Below the pieces are notes generated by a model. It did not search any database. It had not been told where the DNA came from and worked only from the letters and a program-made list of their open reading frames with translations. The translations under genes and the position numbers were made by a program. From assembly GCA_013213825.1 (NCBI GenBank), contig JABSQA010000003.1:1-64000 (forward strand): a DNA stretch of 64,000 bases. The letters run 5' to 3'. The stretch's first letter is position 1, and each line of letters begins with the position of its first letter. Source of the DNA: Henriciella sp. GTDB taxonomy: Bacteria; Pseudomonadota; Alphaproteobacteria; Caulobacterales; Hyphomonadaceae. Shown here piece after piece: positions 18,065-26,607 of the stretch.

Positions 18065-18919
18065 ATGAAAACCGTCGTCATCACCGGCGCCTCGACCGGC
18101 ATTGGCCGCAGTGCCGCAGAACATTTGGCCGCGAAAGGCTGGCAAGTCTTTGCCGGTATTCGCAAACCGGAAGACGGTGAGGCGCTCCTCGCAGCGGATG
18201 AACGGATCAAGCCAATCTTGTTAGACCTGACCACTCCGGAGCAGGTCGACGCTGCGGTGGATACGATCCGCGCAGCCTTGTCCGGCCAAAAGCTGGCGGG
18301 CTTGGTCAATAATGCCGGGATCGCCAATATGGGGCCCTTGGCGGTACAGCCGCTTGACCAATTCAAATCGCATTTTGACGTCAATGTTTTTGGATTATTA
18401 CGCGCCAGCCAAGCCTTCGTACCATTGCTGGGTATGGACGAGTCGCTGAACGGTCCGGGTGGCCGGATCATCAATATTACCAGCGTTGGCGGACGCCTCG
18501 CTTCGCCTTTCCTTGGTGCATATACAGCCACCAAGCATGCGGTCGAAAGCATGACAGACAGTTTGCGCCGAGAGCTCGTCATTTTCGGCATCGACGCGAT
18601 CGCGATTGGGCCCGGTGCAGTCAAGACGCCGATATGGGATAAAGCTGAAGCGGATAATAGCTCCAACCCTTATTCCAATTCCCCTTGGGCAGCGCCAATC
18701 GAAAAGTTTAGCGAGACCATGTTAGAGGGCGGGCGTACCGGGTTAGATCCATCGATCATTGCGGAAACGATCGAAACCGCATTGACCGCGGCCAAGCCCA
18801 AAGCGCGTTATGCACCGGTGCCCGACAAATTGACCAATTTCACCTTGCCCATGTTGCTCCCCAAGCGCGTTGTCGATGGCTTCTTCTGGAAACGTTTTGG
18901 GATGACGCCGAAATCCTAA
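18065..18919 (+). CDS. Short-chain dehydrogenase/reductase
   Basis: A classical SDR of 284 residues. The cofactor motif TGASTGIG is at the N-terminus, NNAG in the middle, then ITSVGGR and the catalytic YTATKHAVESM. The PGAVKTPIW motif follows the active site. The closest general type is the SDR group that oxidises or reduces hydroxysteroid- or retinol-like substrates; the actual substrate is unknown. The ATG follows AGGAATCCGCTTT. Its stop overlaps that of the convergent rlmH by four bases. Confidence 0.9.
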   Translation: MKTVVITGASTGIGRSAAEHLAAKGWQVFAGIRKPEDGEALLAADERIKPILLDLTTPEQVDAAVDTIRAALSGQKLAGLVNNAGIANMGPLAVQPLDQFKSHFDVNVFGLLRASQAFVPLLGMDESLNGPGGRIINITSVGGRLASPFLGAYTATKHAVESMTDSLRRELVIFGIDAIAIGPGAVKTPIWDKAEADNSSNPYSNSPWAAPIEKFSETMLEGGRTGLDPSIIAETIETALTAAKPKARYAPVPDKLTNFTLPMLLPKRVVDGFFWKRFGMTPKS

Positions 18920-19380
18920 GCCTTGTGATAGGGCAAACCGGCTTGCAAGCTGACAGCGCGATAGAGTTGTTCGGTCAGCATCACTTTGACCAAACGATGG
19001 GGCCAGGTTTGCGGGCCAAAGGCCAATGTCTCTGGGCAGGCAGCGCGTACCGCGTCTGAATAGCCTTCCGCCCCGCCGACTACAAAACAAAGCTGTCCCA
19101 TTCCATCATCGCGCCATTTGGCGATCTGGCTAGAAAGCTTCATCGAGCTCCATTGAGGACCATGCTCGTCCAATCGAACCACTTTCGCCCCGCTCGGTAG
19201 CGCGGCGAGTAGACGCTCACCTTCAGCCTGCAGGCCTCCACCACTGGCTAAATCGATGAGTTTCAGAGATCGCAGTCCAATGCCCGGGCCTGCTTTGTTG
19301 AAGCGGCCAACATAGTCATCCACCATATCCTTTTCCGGACCGCTTTTCAGCTTTCCGATAGAAATCAAACGAATGTGCAT
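18916..19380 (-). CDS. rlmH: 23S rRNA pseudouridine-1915 N3-methyltransferase
   Basis: RlmH is a SPOUT methyltransferase that methylates pseudouridine 1915 of 23S rRNA in the assembled ribosome. The 154-residue length is normal. Family motifs are the N-terminal MHIRLISIGKLKSG, the knot segment LCFVVGGAEGYSD, and the C-terminal WPHRLVKVMLTEQLYRA. It lies 18 bases downstream of rsfS on the same strand, the usual rsfS-rlmH pair. Confidence 0.95.
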   Translation of the reverse strand: MHIRLISIGKLKSGPEKDMVDDYVGRFNKAGPGIGLRSLKLIDLASGGGLQAEGERLLAALPSGAKVVRLDEHGPQWSSMKLSSQIAKWRDDGMGQLCFVVGGAEGYSDAVRAACPETLAFGPQTWPHRLVKVMLTEQLYRAVSLQAGLPYHKA

Positions 19381-19398
19381 GAGGCGGCGCTGCGGCGC

Positions 19399-19848
19399 TT
19401 ACACGTCAGACGGACGGTGACCGCTATCACCCGCCCATATCTTTTCCAGATTGTAAAAGGCGCGCACTTCAGGACGGAAAAGGTGAACAATCACGTCGCC
19501 CAAGTCGATCAGAACCCAATCGGCATTTGGCAGGCCTTCAAGCTTCGGCGACTGACCCGTTTTCTCCTTCACCTTCTGCGCCAGATGATCCGCAATTGCG
19601 CTCACATGCCGGGCTGAGCGACCGGATGCGATGATCATAATATCTGCGAGTGAGGATTTTTCCGTTAGATCAATAACGGTCAAGTCTTCGGCTTTGTCAT
19701 CTTCCAAAGAGGCGATGATGATGTCTGAGAACGCGCGGATGTCTTCAATCGTCGCAGCGCGGGCCGAATTTGTCTCAGTTTTTACAGCGGGCAGGGCGAA
19801 GCTCCATAGGGTTGTTTGTGTGATCAACTTAACATGCGTCGCGAGCAT
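19399..19848 (-). CDS. rsfS: Ribosomal silencing factor RsfS
   Basis: RsfS binds ribosomal protein L14 and blocks subunit joining when nutrients are low. The core DKAEDLTVIDLTEKSSLADIM, ASGRSARHVSAIADHL and DWVLIDLGDVIVHLF is diagnostic. At 149 residues it carries an N-terminal extension of about 30 residues relative to the core, and no better internal start is visible. In many alphaproteobacteria nadD lies directly upstream; here nadD is 2.9 kb away, past four accessory genes. Confidence 0.93.
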   Translation of the reverse strand: MLATHVKLITQTTLWSFALPAVKTETNSARAATIEDIRAFSDIIIASLEDDKAEDLTVIDLTEKSSLADIMIIASGRSARHVSAIADHLAQKVKEKTGQSPKLEGLPNADWVLIDLGDVIVHLFRPEVRAFYNLEKIWAGDSGHRPSDV

Positions 19849-19964
19849 GGCCTAGGGTGAATCCGCAACAGTGACTGGGAATCTGTAATTGTTGCACCGC
19901 GGCGTATGCAGTTACAGTCCACAATCCGCTTGCCACACAATGCTCCTGTTTTTAGCGTCTCGCC

Positions 19965-20822
19965 ATGCCTTGGCGAAGAATTCTCTTTGGTTTTGTTGCA
20001 ACCTTTATACTCGGTGTGAGCGTAGCGATATTCGTACTCGCGCACCGTACCCCGGACGCGCAGGTGCGGACCGAGATCTATCGAGGTGTTTATCTCACGG
20101 TCGAAGACCTACCGGAGACGCATGAAGCGCGTGGCAAGGTCATGATTGTCGAGGTACACTGGGATACGCCGGGGGTTCGGATTGAAAACCGCCCGTTCGA
20201 TTTTGATGTCCGCTCAGATGATCCGACCGGTGCACATTATAAGTTGCAATTCGCAGATGCGGCTTTGTGGCGGAGTGGGGCTGCTGTGTTGATGAATACG
20301 TGCTTGTTTCATCCCGGATCTATCACCAGCGCAATACCTGGAAAAGCGGTACGATCAATAGAAACAATGGTCGTGGATGGCGAGGTATCTCATCTGCATG
20401 AGCATTCTTATCTGCTCTATTGGGATGCCGCCATGGCGGCTGAATTTTTGCTCGAAAAACCTCCCAGTGCTGACAGTTTAGATCGCGCGACGCTTGGGCT
20501 CGGCGTGCAGGGCGTACAAGTGAGAAATAATCAACCCGTGCCAATCGCTCTGAGCAGTGTGGACGAAGTTTTTGCGCGAACATTTATCGGCATAGATCCG
20601 GAGGCGCGTGTCCTTTACTTAATGGCATTCGAGCATGTGTCGGGGCACTATATGATAGATCGCGCGGTCAGAGCAGGCGTCGTTTTTGGTGGGCAGCTCG
20701 ATTCCGGCAGTTCCACCAATATGCTGATTGGTCCCGATGCGCGCGGCGTCGGCGCCCATAGTGGCATCCGCAATCTTCGACCTCTTGGTCCTTATATGAT
20801 GATTTTTGCGGACCCTCTTTGA
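19965..20822 (+). CDS. Phosphodiester glycosidase-like protein, membrane-anchored
   Basis: A 285-residue protein with an N-terminal membrane anchor or signal (about residues 6-26). The rest resembles the NAGPA/DUF2233 phosphodiester glycosidase fold: an early YRGVYLTVEDLP strand region, MNTCLFHPGS, and a C-terminal GGQLDSGSSTNMLIGP segment matching the 'DGGGSST' site of the family. These enzymes remove N-acetylglucosamine or similar sugars from phosphodiester linkages; the substrate here may be an envelope glycan, by inference from export. It lies in the gene insert between rsfS and nadD. Confidence 0.6.
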   Translation: MPWRRILFGFVATFILGVSVAIFVLAHRTPDAQVRTEIYRGVYLTVEDLPETHEARGKVMIVEVHWDTPGVRIENRPFDFDVRSDDPTGAHYKLQFADAALWRSGAAVLMNTCLFHPGSITSAIPGKAVRSIETMVVDGEVSHLHEHSYLLYWDAAMAAEFLLEKPPSADSLDRATLGLGVQGVQVRNNQPVPIALSSVDEVFARTFIGIDPEARVLYLMAFEHVSGHYMIDRAVRAGVVFGGQLDSGSSTNMLIGPDARGVGAHSGIRNLRPLGPYMMIFADPL

Positions 20823-20831
20823 GGCCGAAAC

Positions 20832-21320
20832 CTATTCTTCCGACACAAAACGACCCGCCGCGCGGTCTTTGCGGACCTGATCGGCGGGGAACACATGTCC
20901 ATTCATCGCCAAATAGACGCCAGGCGGTTGTAGGCGCGCCGCGCAAATTGCGAATCCGACATTAAAAATGGCGTCAGTTGATCGCAAGCGCGCTGGTTGC
21001 ATCGCGCCGGTCAGGACAATCGTCTTGTTCTCTATGCCCATTAAGTGTTGGCCGGTCTGGGCCATGGTATCTGTGCCATGCGTCAGCAATATGTGCCGAC
21101 ACGCCGACTGATCAACCGCATCACGTATCAAGTCGCGATCAGGATCGGTCAGCTCGAGGCTATCTTTTTTCATCAATGAGGTCAGCTCATAATCGATACC
21201 GACATTGGCCTCGCGTAAAATAGCGTCCAGTGGCGACTCGCCGACTTGGAATTCGGACAAAGCGTCGAAATAGACTTTGTCAATCGTGCCGCCTGTAGTG
21301 AAGATGTGAAGGTCTGTCAT
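20832..21320 (-). CDS. Single-domain asparaginase-like protein
   Basis: A 162-residue protein equal to the N-terminal domain of bacterial L-asparaginases. The two catalytic threonine motifs are present: FTTGGTIDK at the start and LTHGTDTM near residue 80, followed by IVLTGAMQPA. The C-terminal domain of full-length enzymes (about 330 residues) is absent, as in a known group of short asparaginase-domain proteins. The frame is intact and ends cleanly. Whether it hydrolyses asparagine is not clear. It converges on the phosphodiester glycosidase-like gene. Confidence 0.8.
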   Translation of the reverse strand: MTDLHIFTTGGTIDKVYFDALSEFQVGESPLDAILREANVGIDYELTSLMKKDSLELTDPDRDLIRDAVDQSACRHILLTHGTDTMAQTGQHLMGIENKTIVLTGAMQPARLRSTDAIFNVGFAICAARLQPPGVYLAMNGHVFPADQVRKDRAAGRFVSEE

Positions 21321-21413
21321 AGCCCGCCTCCGATCTCGAAACGATCATCAAGTGTGTGAAGATTTCTTGCCCATATAAGAACTGTCTTAACCTGGCTATG
21401 GTTTCATGTGCGC

Positions 21414-22077
21414 ATGAAAAAATTAGTGTTGGGGACACTAATTTGCCTCGCTGCGTGCGGTGAATTTGAACCAAAATTCGGAAGTCCAGAAGATCATGCG
21501 GTGCCACAGATCGTACCGGATGAATTGGGCCTGAAACGGTCACGGGTTTTAATCAGCCCAGGTCGGCACATTCGTTTCTTAGAGCCAGATGACTGGGAAT
21601 TGTATGAGTATGATTCTGTCCCCCATTTTTCTTACTTTCAGGGTGAACGCAAACCCGATCAAGAACGTTATCTTGACGGTATTTTGTTCCATCCAAATGC
21701 CAGAGTGGTTTGTCGCGTAATTTCGGAGTTTACGCCCATAGGTTCTGATATTGAACAACGCGTGGCGGAAGATCTTGATGACCAAATTCACTTTGTTTTT
21801 TTTGCAGGGCTCTTGGGGAAGCCTGCTTGATGGATTTATCGATGATACTTGGTTGCAAGCAGGTGATCAGATGACTGCTGCACCCATGCACGAGATGCAA
21901 TGGTATTTCGTTCTGTTTGATACTGATTACCCAGCCCTCGGATTCGGCGTCGCTGACACGACCGACCGAACGTCAACGCACGCCTTTTGCTATTGGGTGG
22001 ACGGCGCGCGCGGTGACAATGAGCTCGAATTGCTCAGGCAAGTGCGCGCCGCAGTTCGCTTCGTTGGGGTTGGGTGA
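21414..22077 (+). pseudogene. Lipoprotein gene broken by a frameshift at a T8 run
   Basis: The ATG at 21414 starts a lipoprotein signal (MKKLVLGTLICLAACG, lipobox LAAC). This frame stops at 21830. A second frame carries the expected continuation (DTWLQAGDQ, then STHAFCYWVDGARGDNE) to a TGA at 22077. The frames meet at eight T residues, 21796-21803; removing one T joins them into about 220 residues. The joined product resembles the next gene (22074-22805): GILFHPNARVVC against AVFYHPSSDLLC, and a shared late CxW motif. The cause could be true decay, slippage, phase variation or a sequencing error. The function is unknown. Confidence 0.65.
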
Positions 22078-22805
22078 GGCTCCAAGTGTTGAGATCCTAC
22101 TCAATCGGCTTGCTGGTGCTCTGGTTGGCAACCTCAATTCTGTCGCAGACAAGCGCGGCTGAAACTCCATTTGAGCGGCGTTTCGTGACGCAAGAACGGT
22201 CGGATTTCGCGGCTGAGAATGCCGTGCCGGGTATATTGAGCGACATTGGTATGATCTCTATCCAATCGCCGCCTGGATGGCGCTTATTCTACGAACCGCA
22301 TCATGTGAGAAATGCGAAAAGAACGAAAATCGCAAGACCGGGTCCGCTCGGAAGCCTGGATCGCCTCCTGGCTGTTTTTTATCATCCATCGAGCGATCTT
22401 CTTTGTGATCTTTCCGTAAACATCGACCGACCGCAAAGGTTTAGAATGACCGGCTTCGGGTCTGAGCATGGAATCACCCTTTCACCTGCGGCAAACTACG
22501 AGATTATGCAGAGAGATCTTTCGATGACCGTATGGATATGGATGCGGGAATTTGGTCGGTTCACACATTTCGGTACATCTCAAACGGGACGAACCTCACA
22601 GCCGAATCTGGTCGCTGCAGCGTGGCAGTATGAGAGCGAAGACGGCTCTCTCTCAGAAGGGATCGGCACAACCAACTTGATCAATAGCACCTTTGTTTTG
22701 ACCTTTTGTCATTGGCCAAAAGGGCAGCCGCGGGGCCCGGATGGTATACAGCGTCTCAAAGAGCTCCGCGATAGCGTGTTCCTTCTACCGCTCGATGAAA
22801 ACTAA
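22074..22805 (+). CDS. Secreted hypothetical protein, apparent paralogue of the preceding gene
   Basis: A 243-residue protein with a hydrophobic signal near residues 9-28 (SIGLLVLWLATSIL, then TSAAETP). No known domain is recognised. Conserved-looking points are PPGWRLFYE, AVFYHPSSDLLCDL and LTFCHWPKG, with two cysteines that might pair. Similar elements occur in the same order in the upstream broken gene, suggesting tandem duplication. The GTG start at 22074 overlaps the upstream TGA by four bases (GTGA), so translation was coupled. Its stop overlaps nadD (convergent) by four bases. Confidence 0.65.
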   Translation: MRLQVLRSYSIGLLVLWLATSILSQTSAAETPFERRFVTQERSDFAAENAVPGILSDIGMISIQSPPGWRLFYEPHHVRNAKRTKIARPGPLGSLDRLLAVFYHPSSDLLCDLSVNIDRPQRFRMTGFGSEHGITLSPAANYEIMQRDLSMTVWIWMREFGRFTHFGTSQTGRTSQPNLVAAAWQYESEDGSLSEGIGTTNLINSTFVLTFCHWPKGQPRGPDGIQRLKELRDSVFLLPLDEN

Positions 22806-23413
22806 GACGATTGCAATTGGCGAAGCTGGGTCGACGACACGGGATTGAGCGGTGCGGGCAGGTAGACCCAGGCTGGTGCGTTTCGTGCTGGTAATGCCAA
22901 TGCGGCATGGTCTGGTAAGCGACGTGTTTTAAGCAGTTTCGCGAACGGGCTAACACGCGCTGCGAGTTCAAAGCCCGGCCGTGCGACGACGGCGACGGGC
23001 ACCAGCTCGGTCAGCTTTTGCCAGTCTTTCCAATAGTGAAAGGTCATCAAACTGTCGCCGCCCATAATCCACACCAATTGGGCCTCACGGCAATGTCGTT
23101 TGAGCAACTCAACCAGGTCAATTGTGTATCTGAGGTTCAGTCTCTTTTCGACATCACTGACGCGAAACTTACGGTGATGACGGGTGAGGGTTTCGACTGC
23201 GGCAAACCGCGCGTCATAGTCGCTCGGCGCCTCTTTTAGAGGATTGCCGGGCGTCGGGAACCACCAGACCTGGTCGAGCCCGAGATGTTTCATCGCGGTC
23301 TCAGCGACGTGCAAATGCCCGCTATGTGGGGGATCGAAACTGCCGCCGAACAGCCCGATGCGCGCACGTATGCTGCGCGGCGGCAAAAAGGCTGCAGGTC
23401 GAGAATATGTCAT
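22802..23413 (-). CDS. nadD: Nicotinate-nucleotide adenylyltransferase
   Basis: NadD adenylates nicotinate mononucleotide to deamido-NAD in NAD synthesis. The 203-residue protein has the nucleotidyltransferase motif GLFGGSFDPPHSGHLHVA (about residue 20) and WIMGGDSLMTFHYWKDW. The C-terminal ISSTR-type motif appears as VSSTQLRQLQ. It lies 24 bases downstream of proA on the same strand. The usual downstream partners rsfS and rlmH are displaced by four accessory genes. Confidence 0.94.
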   Translation of the reverse strand: MTYSRPAAFLPPRSIRARIGLFGGSFDPPHSGHLHVAETAMKHLGLDQVWWFPTPGNPLKEAPSDYDARFAAVETLTRHHRKFRVSDVEKRLNLRYTIDLVELLKRHCREAQLVWIMGGDSLMTFHYWKDWQKLTELVPVAVVARPGFELAARVSPFAKLLKTRRLPDHAALALPARNAPAWVYLPAPLNPVSSTQLRQLQSS

Positions 23414-23437
23414 AAGGGCTTTATCGCCTTGTCGCCG

Positions 23438-24724
23438 TTAAGGACGGGTTTGTCCGTCGCCGCGAACGACATATTTGAATATGGTCAACTGCTCAGCCCC
23501 CACCGGACCACGCGCGTGAATGCGACCGGTCGCGATGCCGATTTCGGCGCCCATGCCAAACTCACCGCCATCGGCGAATTGTGTAGAGGCATTATGGATC
23601 AAAATGCCGGCATCAATTTCTGCAAAAAAGCGCTCTGCCGTGGCGGTGTCTTCCGTGATGATGCACTCCGTATGGCTGGTGCCATAGGTCGTGATGTGCT
23701 CAATCGCGCCCGCCAAGCCGTCGACCACGCGCACAGAAATCGTCGGCGCCAAATATTCGGTCCGCCAATCTTGTTCTGTGGCGACACGCATGTCCGGATA
23801 AATTGCGCGGGCGGCATCATCCCCGACCATCGCGCAGCCTGAATCTTTCAGCGCACTCGCGATCGCAGGCAGCAAGGAGTCCGCGACGTGTTGGTCAATC
23901 AGCAAGGTCTCCGCCGCGCCGCAAATTCCTGTCCGGCGCATCTTCGCATTGACGGTGATGTCGATCGCCATCTGTGGATCGGCCGCGGCATCGACATAGA
24001 CATGGCAGAGGCCTTCCAAATGACCGATCACGGGGATGCGGGCTTCTTCTTGCACGCGCTCAACCAGGCTTTTGCCCCCGCGTGGAACGATCACATCCAG
24101 ATTGCCGTTTAGGCCAGACAGCATGTAGCCAACGGCTGCTCGGTCTTTGGTCTGGACCAATTGCACCGCATCTGCCGGCAAGCCGACCGCGCTTAAGCCA
24201 GCACGAAGGGCATCCGCGATGGCCATTGCAGAGTGCAAGCTCTCGCTGCCCGCCCGCAACAGGGCGGCATTGCCAGAGCGGACACATAAAGCAGCCGCGT
24301 CTGCGGTGACGTTTGGACGGGCTTCATAGATGATGCCAATAACGCCAAGCGGAGTCCGTACCCGGGCGATATCCAGCCCGGAGGGTACGGTCCAGCGCGC
24401 GATCTCACTGCCAACGGGATCTGGTAGTTCAGCCACTGCGCGCAGCGCATTGGCGATGCTTTGCACGCGATCAGATGTCAGGGCGAGACGATCCATCATC
24501 GCATCCGTGAGGCCTTTCTCGCGACCGCCAGCAAGGTCTTGTGCATTAGCCTCTAAGATTGTCGGCTCAGCCGCGTTGAGCGCGTCAGCCATGGCGAGAA
24601 TAGCTTGGGTGCGTTCATCTGTACCCGCCTTGGCGAGTTTGCTTGAGGCAAGGCGTGCGCGCCGCCCCATGTCGAGCAACGTCGCCTGCAAATCTTCTGT
24701 CGGTGTGTGCAATGTATCGGCCAT
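23438..24724 (-). CDS. proA: Glutamate-5-semialdehyde dehydrogenase
   Basis: ProA reduces gamma-glutamyl phosphate to glutamate semialdehyde, the second step of proline synthesis. The 428-residue length is normal. It has the aldehyde dehydrogenase superfamily layout, with GVIGIIYEARPNVT, VPRGGKSLVERV, and the catalytic cysteine in RRTGICGAAETLL. The late segment STQFADGGEFGMGAEIGIATGR is typical of ProA and includes residues for substrate binding. proB is not adjacent in the window. It probably shares a transcript with nadD. Confidence 0.96.
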   Translation of the reverse strand: MADTLHTPTEDLQATLLDMGRRARLASSKLAKAGTDERTQAILAMADALNAAEPTILEANAQDLAGGREKGLTDAMMDRLALTSDRVQSIANALRAVAELPDPVGSEIARWTVPSGLDIARVRTPLGVIGIIYEARPNVTADAAALCVRSGNAALLRAGSESLHSAMAIADALRAGLSAVGLPADAVQLVQTKDRAAVGYMLSGLNGNLDVIVPRGGKSLVERVQEEARIPVIGHLEGLCHVYVDAAADPQMAIDITVNAKMRRTGICGAAETLLIDQHVADSLLPAIASALKDSGCAMVGDDAARAIYPDMRVATEQDWRTEYLAPTISVRVVDGLAGAIEHITTYGTSHTECIITEDTATAERFFAEIDAGILIHNASTQFADGGEFGMGAEIGIATGRIHARGPVGAEQLTIFKYVVRGDGQTRP

Positions 24725-24783
24725 GGCGTGCTTCTGCCGGATTTATCGCGCGGGAGCAATGAGGGATTCTAATCCCTGACTGC

Positions 24784-26244
24784 TTAACCGCGCCAGAATT
24801 GACGGGTCATGAGAACGAAGACCGCGGTAAACTCTAAGCGTCCGAGCAGCATCGCGATGGCGCAGATCCACTTGCCGCGATCGGTTAAGTCTTGAAACGT
24901 CCCCGCTGGACCAATTTCCGCGCCAAGGCCTGGACCAACATTGGACACGCTGGTCGCGGCGCCAGAAATCGCCGTGAGCGGGTCTTCACCTGTGAGACTG
25001 AGCAAGATTGCAGCGACGATAAATGTGGCGAGGTACAAGAACACAAATACCATCACCGATTGCAATGTATCATTGTCGATGACCTTACCGCCATAACGGA
25101 TGCGCACGACCCGGTTTGGACTGACCATTTGCTGCGCGTGCGCCAGCACGGCGCGGAAACTGATCTCCAAACGGAACATCTTAATCCCGCACGCCGCCGA
25201 ACCGGCGCAACCGCCCAGAAAGATCGTGATCAAGAAGATCATCACCACGGGCTCGCCCCAGCTGTCATATGGTGCCGTGGCGTAGCCTGTCCCGGTCATC
25301 ACCGAGACGACATTGAACAAGGTCTCGATAAACCCGCCCAGCGGGCTGATAATCACATAATCCTGATCCGCGAGCACGCGCAGGAAGAAGACCAGAAGCG
25401 TAATGCCAGCGATGAGGCCTATAAAGAGTCGGGGTTGCGGATCCGTGAGGAGGGGTTTGAAGCGGCCATGGATCATGGCCAGTGCGAGCAAGCTGAACGG
25501 CAGCCCGGCAATGATCATGAACATGATCGCAACAGGAATAGCGGCCGGGGCTTCTTCCAAAAACGCCCCAAACGACGCGTCCGACGTCGAGTAGCCACCA
25601 GCCGCGACTGTGGTCATGGCGTGCGCGATGGCGTCGAATGCGTCCATGCCGCTCAGCATATAAGCGGTGGCGCAAGTGGCTGAAATGAACAGATAGATCA
25701 TGCCGATCTGCGAGGAGACCTCGCTGATACGGGGCACGAATTTTCCGGACACATCTGAGCTTTCAAGCTGGAACAATTGCATCCCGCCAACGCGCAACAT
25801 TGGCAAAATTGCAATCGCGGTCACGATAATTCCAATGCCGCCAAACCATTGTAGGATGGCGCGCCACAATAAAAGGCCCCGTGGTTGAAACTCCAGCCGG
25901 TCCATTACGGTCGATCCGGTGGTTGTCAGTCCGGAAATGCTTTCAAACATGGCGTCGGTGAAGCTCATCCCGATGCCCATGAAAGGAATGGCTGCCATGG
26001 CCGGAAGGACGACCCAAACCGCAACGGTCAGCAGAAACGCTTCGCGTGCACCGGTGCGTTGCTTATGTCCGCCGGAGAGGATGATCAAACCGCCCCCAAA
26101 TAAGAGCAACATGGTCGCGCTGGCGGCGAAGACGGGCCACTCCTCGCGCCCGTCTGCGACGTCTAAAAGCCAACACGGTATCATGGCCGCGCCGAGCAGG
26201 GCGGTCATGATGCCAATGGCAAGAATGACGACTCGTAATTGCAT
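24784..26244 (-). CDS. trkH: TrkH family potassium uptake protein
   Basis: The membrane subunit of a Trk/Ktr-type potassium transporter, 486 residues with about ten hydrophobic segments in the repeated M1-P-M2 arrangement. Selectivity-filter-like segments are visible: SGLTTTGST near residue 105, TVAAGGYST near residue 220, VMTGTGYAT near residue 315 and TSVSNVGPGLG near residue 435. These glycine-rich P-loops line the potassium pore. A cytoplasmic TrkA subunit is required and is not in the window. The gene is separate from proA by 59 bases on the same strand. Confidence 0.93.
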   Translation of the reverse strand: MQLRVVILAIGIMTALLGAAMIPCWLLDVADGREEWPVFAASATMLLLFGGGLIILSGGHKQRTGAREAFLLTVAVWVVLPAMAAIPFMGIGMSFTDAMFESISGLTTTGSTVMDRLEFQPRGLLLWRAILQWFGGIGIIVTAIAILPMLRVGGMQLFQLESSDVSGKFVPRISEVSSQIGMIYLFISATCATAYMLSGMDAFDAIAHAMTTVAAGGYSTSDASFGAFLEEAPAAIPVAIMFMIIAGLPFSLLALAMIHGRFKPLLTDPQPRLFIGLIAGITLLVFFLRVLADQDYVIISPLGGFIETLFNVVSVMTGTGYATAPYDSWGEPVVMIFLITIFLGGCAGSAACGIKMFRLEISFRAVLAHAQQMVSPNRVVRIRYGGKVIDNDTLQSVMVFVFLYLATFIVAAILLSLTGEDPLTAISGAATSVSNVGPGLGAEIGPAGTFQDLTDRGKWICAIAMLLGRLEFTAVFVLMTRQFWRG

Positions 26245-26374
26245 GTATCCGTGGGGCTAGGCCGAAAAAGCTGAAAAGGCGTGTACTTTTGGCAACGCAG
26301 ACGTGTTTTGCGCATACAAATAAAGGGCCAGTGTGGAAAAAATCTGCAAAAAAGTGCAATTTTTTGCCGGTCAG

Positions 26375-26569
26375 GAGTCTTGGTTAACCAATTGTAAAAA
26401 AAGAGTTTTGTATAGGTTAACAGAACCGTCATATGGTGCGTTCCGGTATATTTCTGGTTTGTTCTGTTTTGGTTTCGTCAATGCGGCCTTGTGGACAGCA
26501 GGGAATCACCAAGTTGCCCATTTGAATCCAAGCTGTCCCATGTTATCCCATATCAGTACATGCTGAATC
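26375..26569. promoter_or_regulatory. Control region of the dcw cluster: MraZ operator, GANTC sites, TTAACC palindrome
   Basis: The gap 26245-26607 has no gene. Read on the minus strand, four boxes TGGGA, TGGGA, TGGAT and TGGGC lie at 26550-26546, 26540-26536, 26530-26526 and 26520-26516, each separated by exactly five bases. That is the known arrangement of MraZ operators (TGGGN repeats with 5-base spacers). GANTC sites lie at 26375, 26503, 26524 and 26565. TTGGTTAACCAA (26380-26391) is a perfect palindrome containing the CtrA half-site TTAACC, and GGTTAACA follows at 26415. Binding by MraZ, CcrM/GcrA and CtrA is inferred from motifs. Confidence 0.7.
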
Positions 26570-26607
26570 CAAGAGATTTCGGCTGGGGCGAAGGATGGGA
26601 GTTGGGC

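Noticed and set aside
24892-25683. Plus-strand open frame of 263 codons opposite trkH
   Set aside because: The trkH frame shows membrane segments and P-loops. The opposite frame is rich in His, Arg and Gln with no domain, as expected of a mirror frame.
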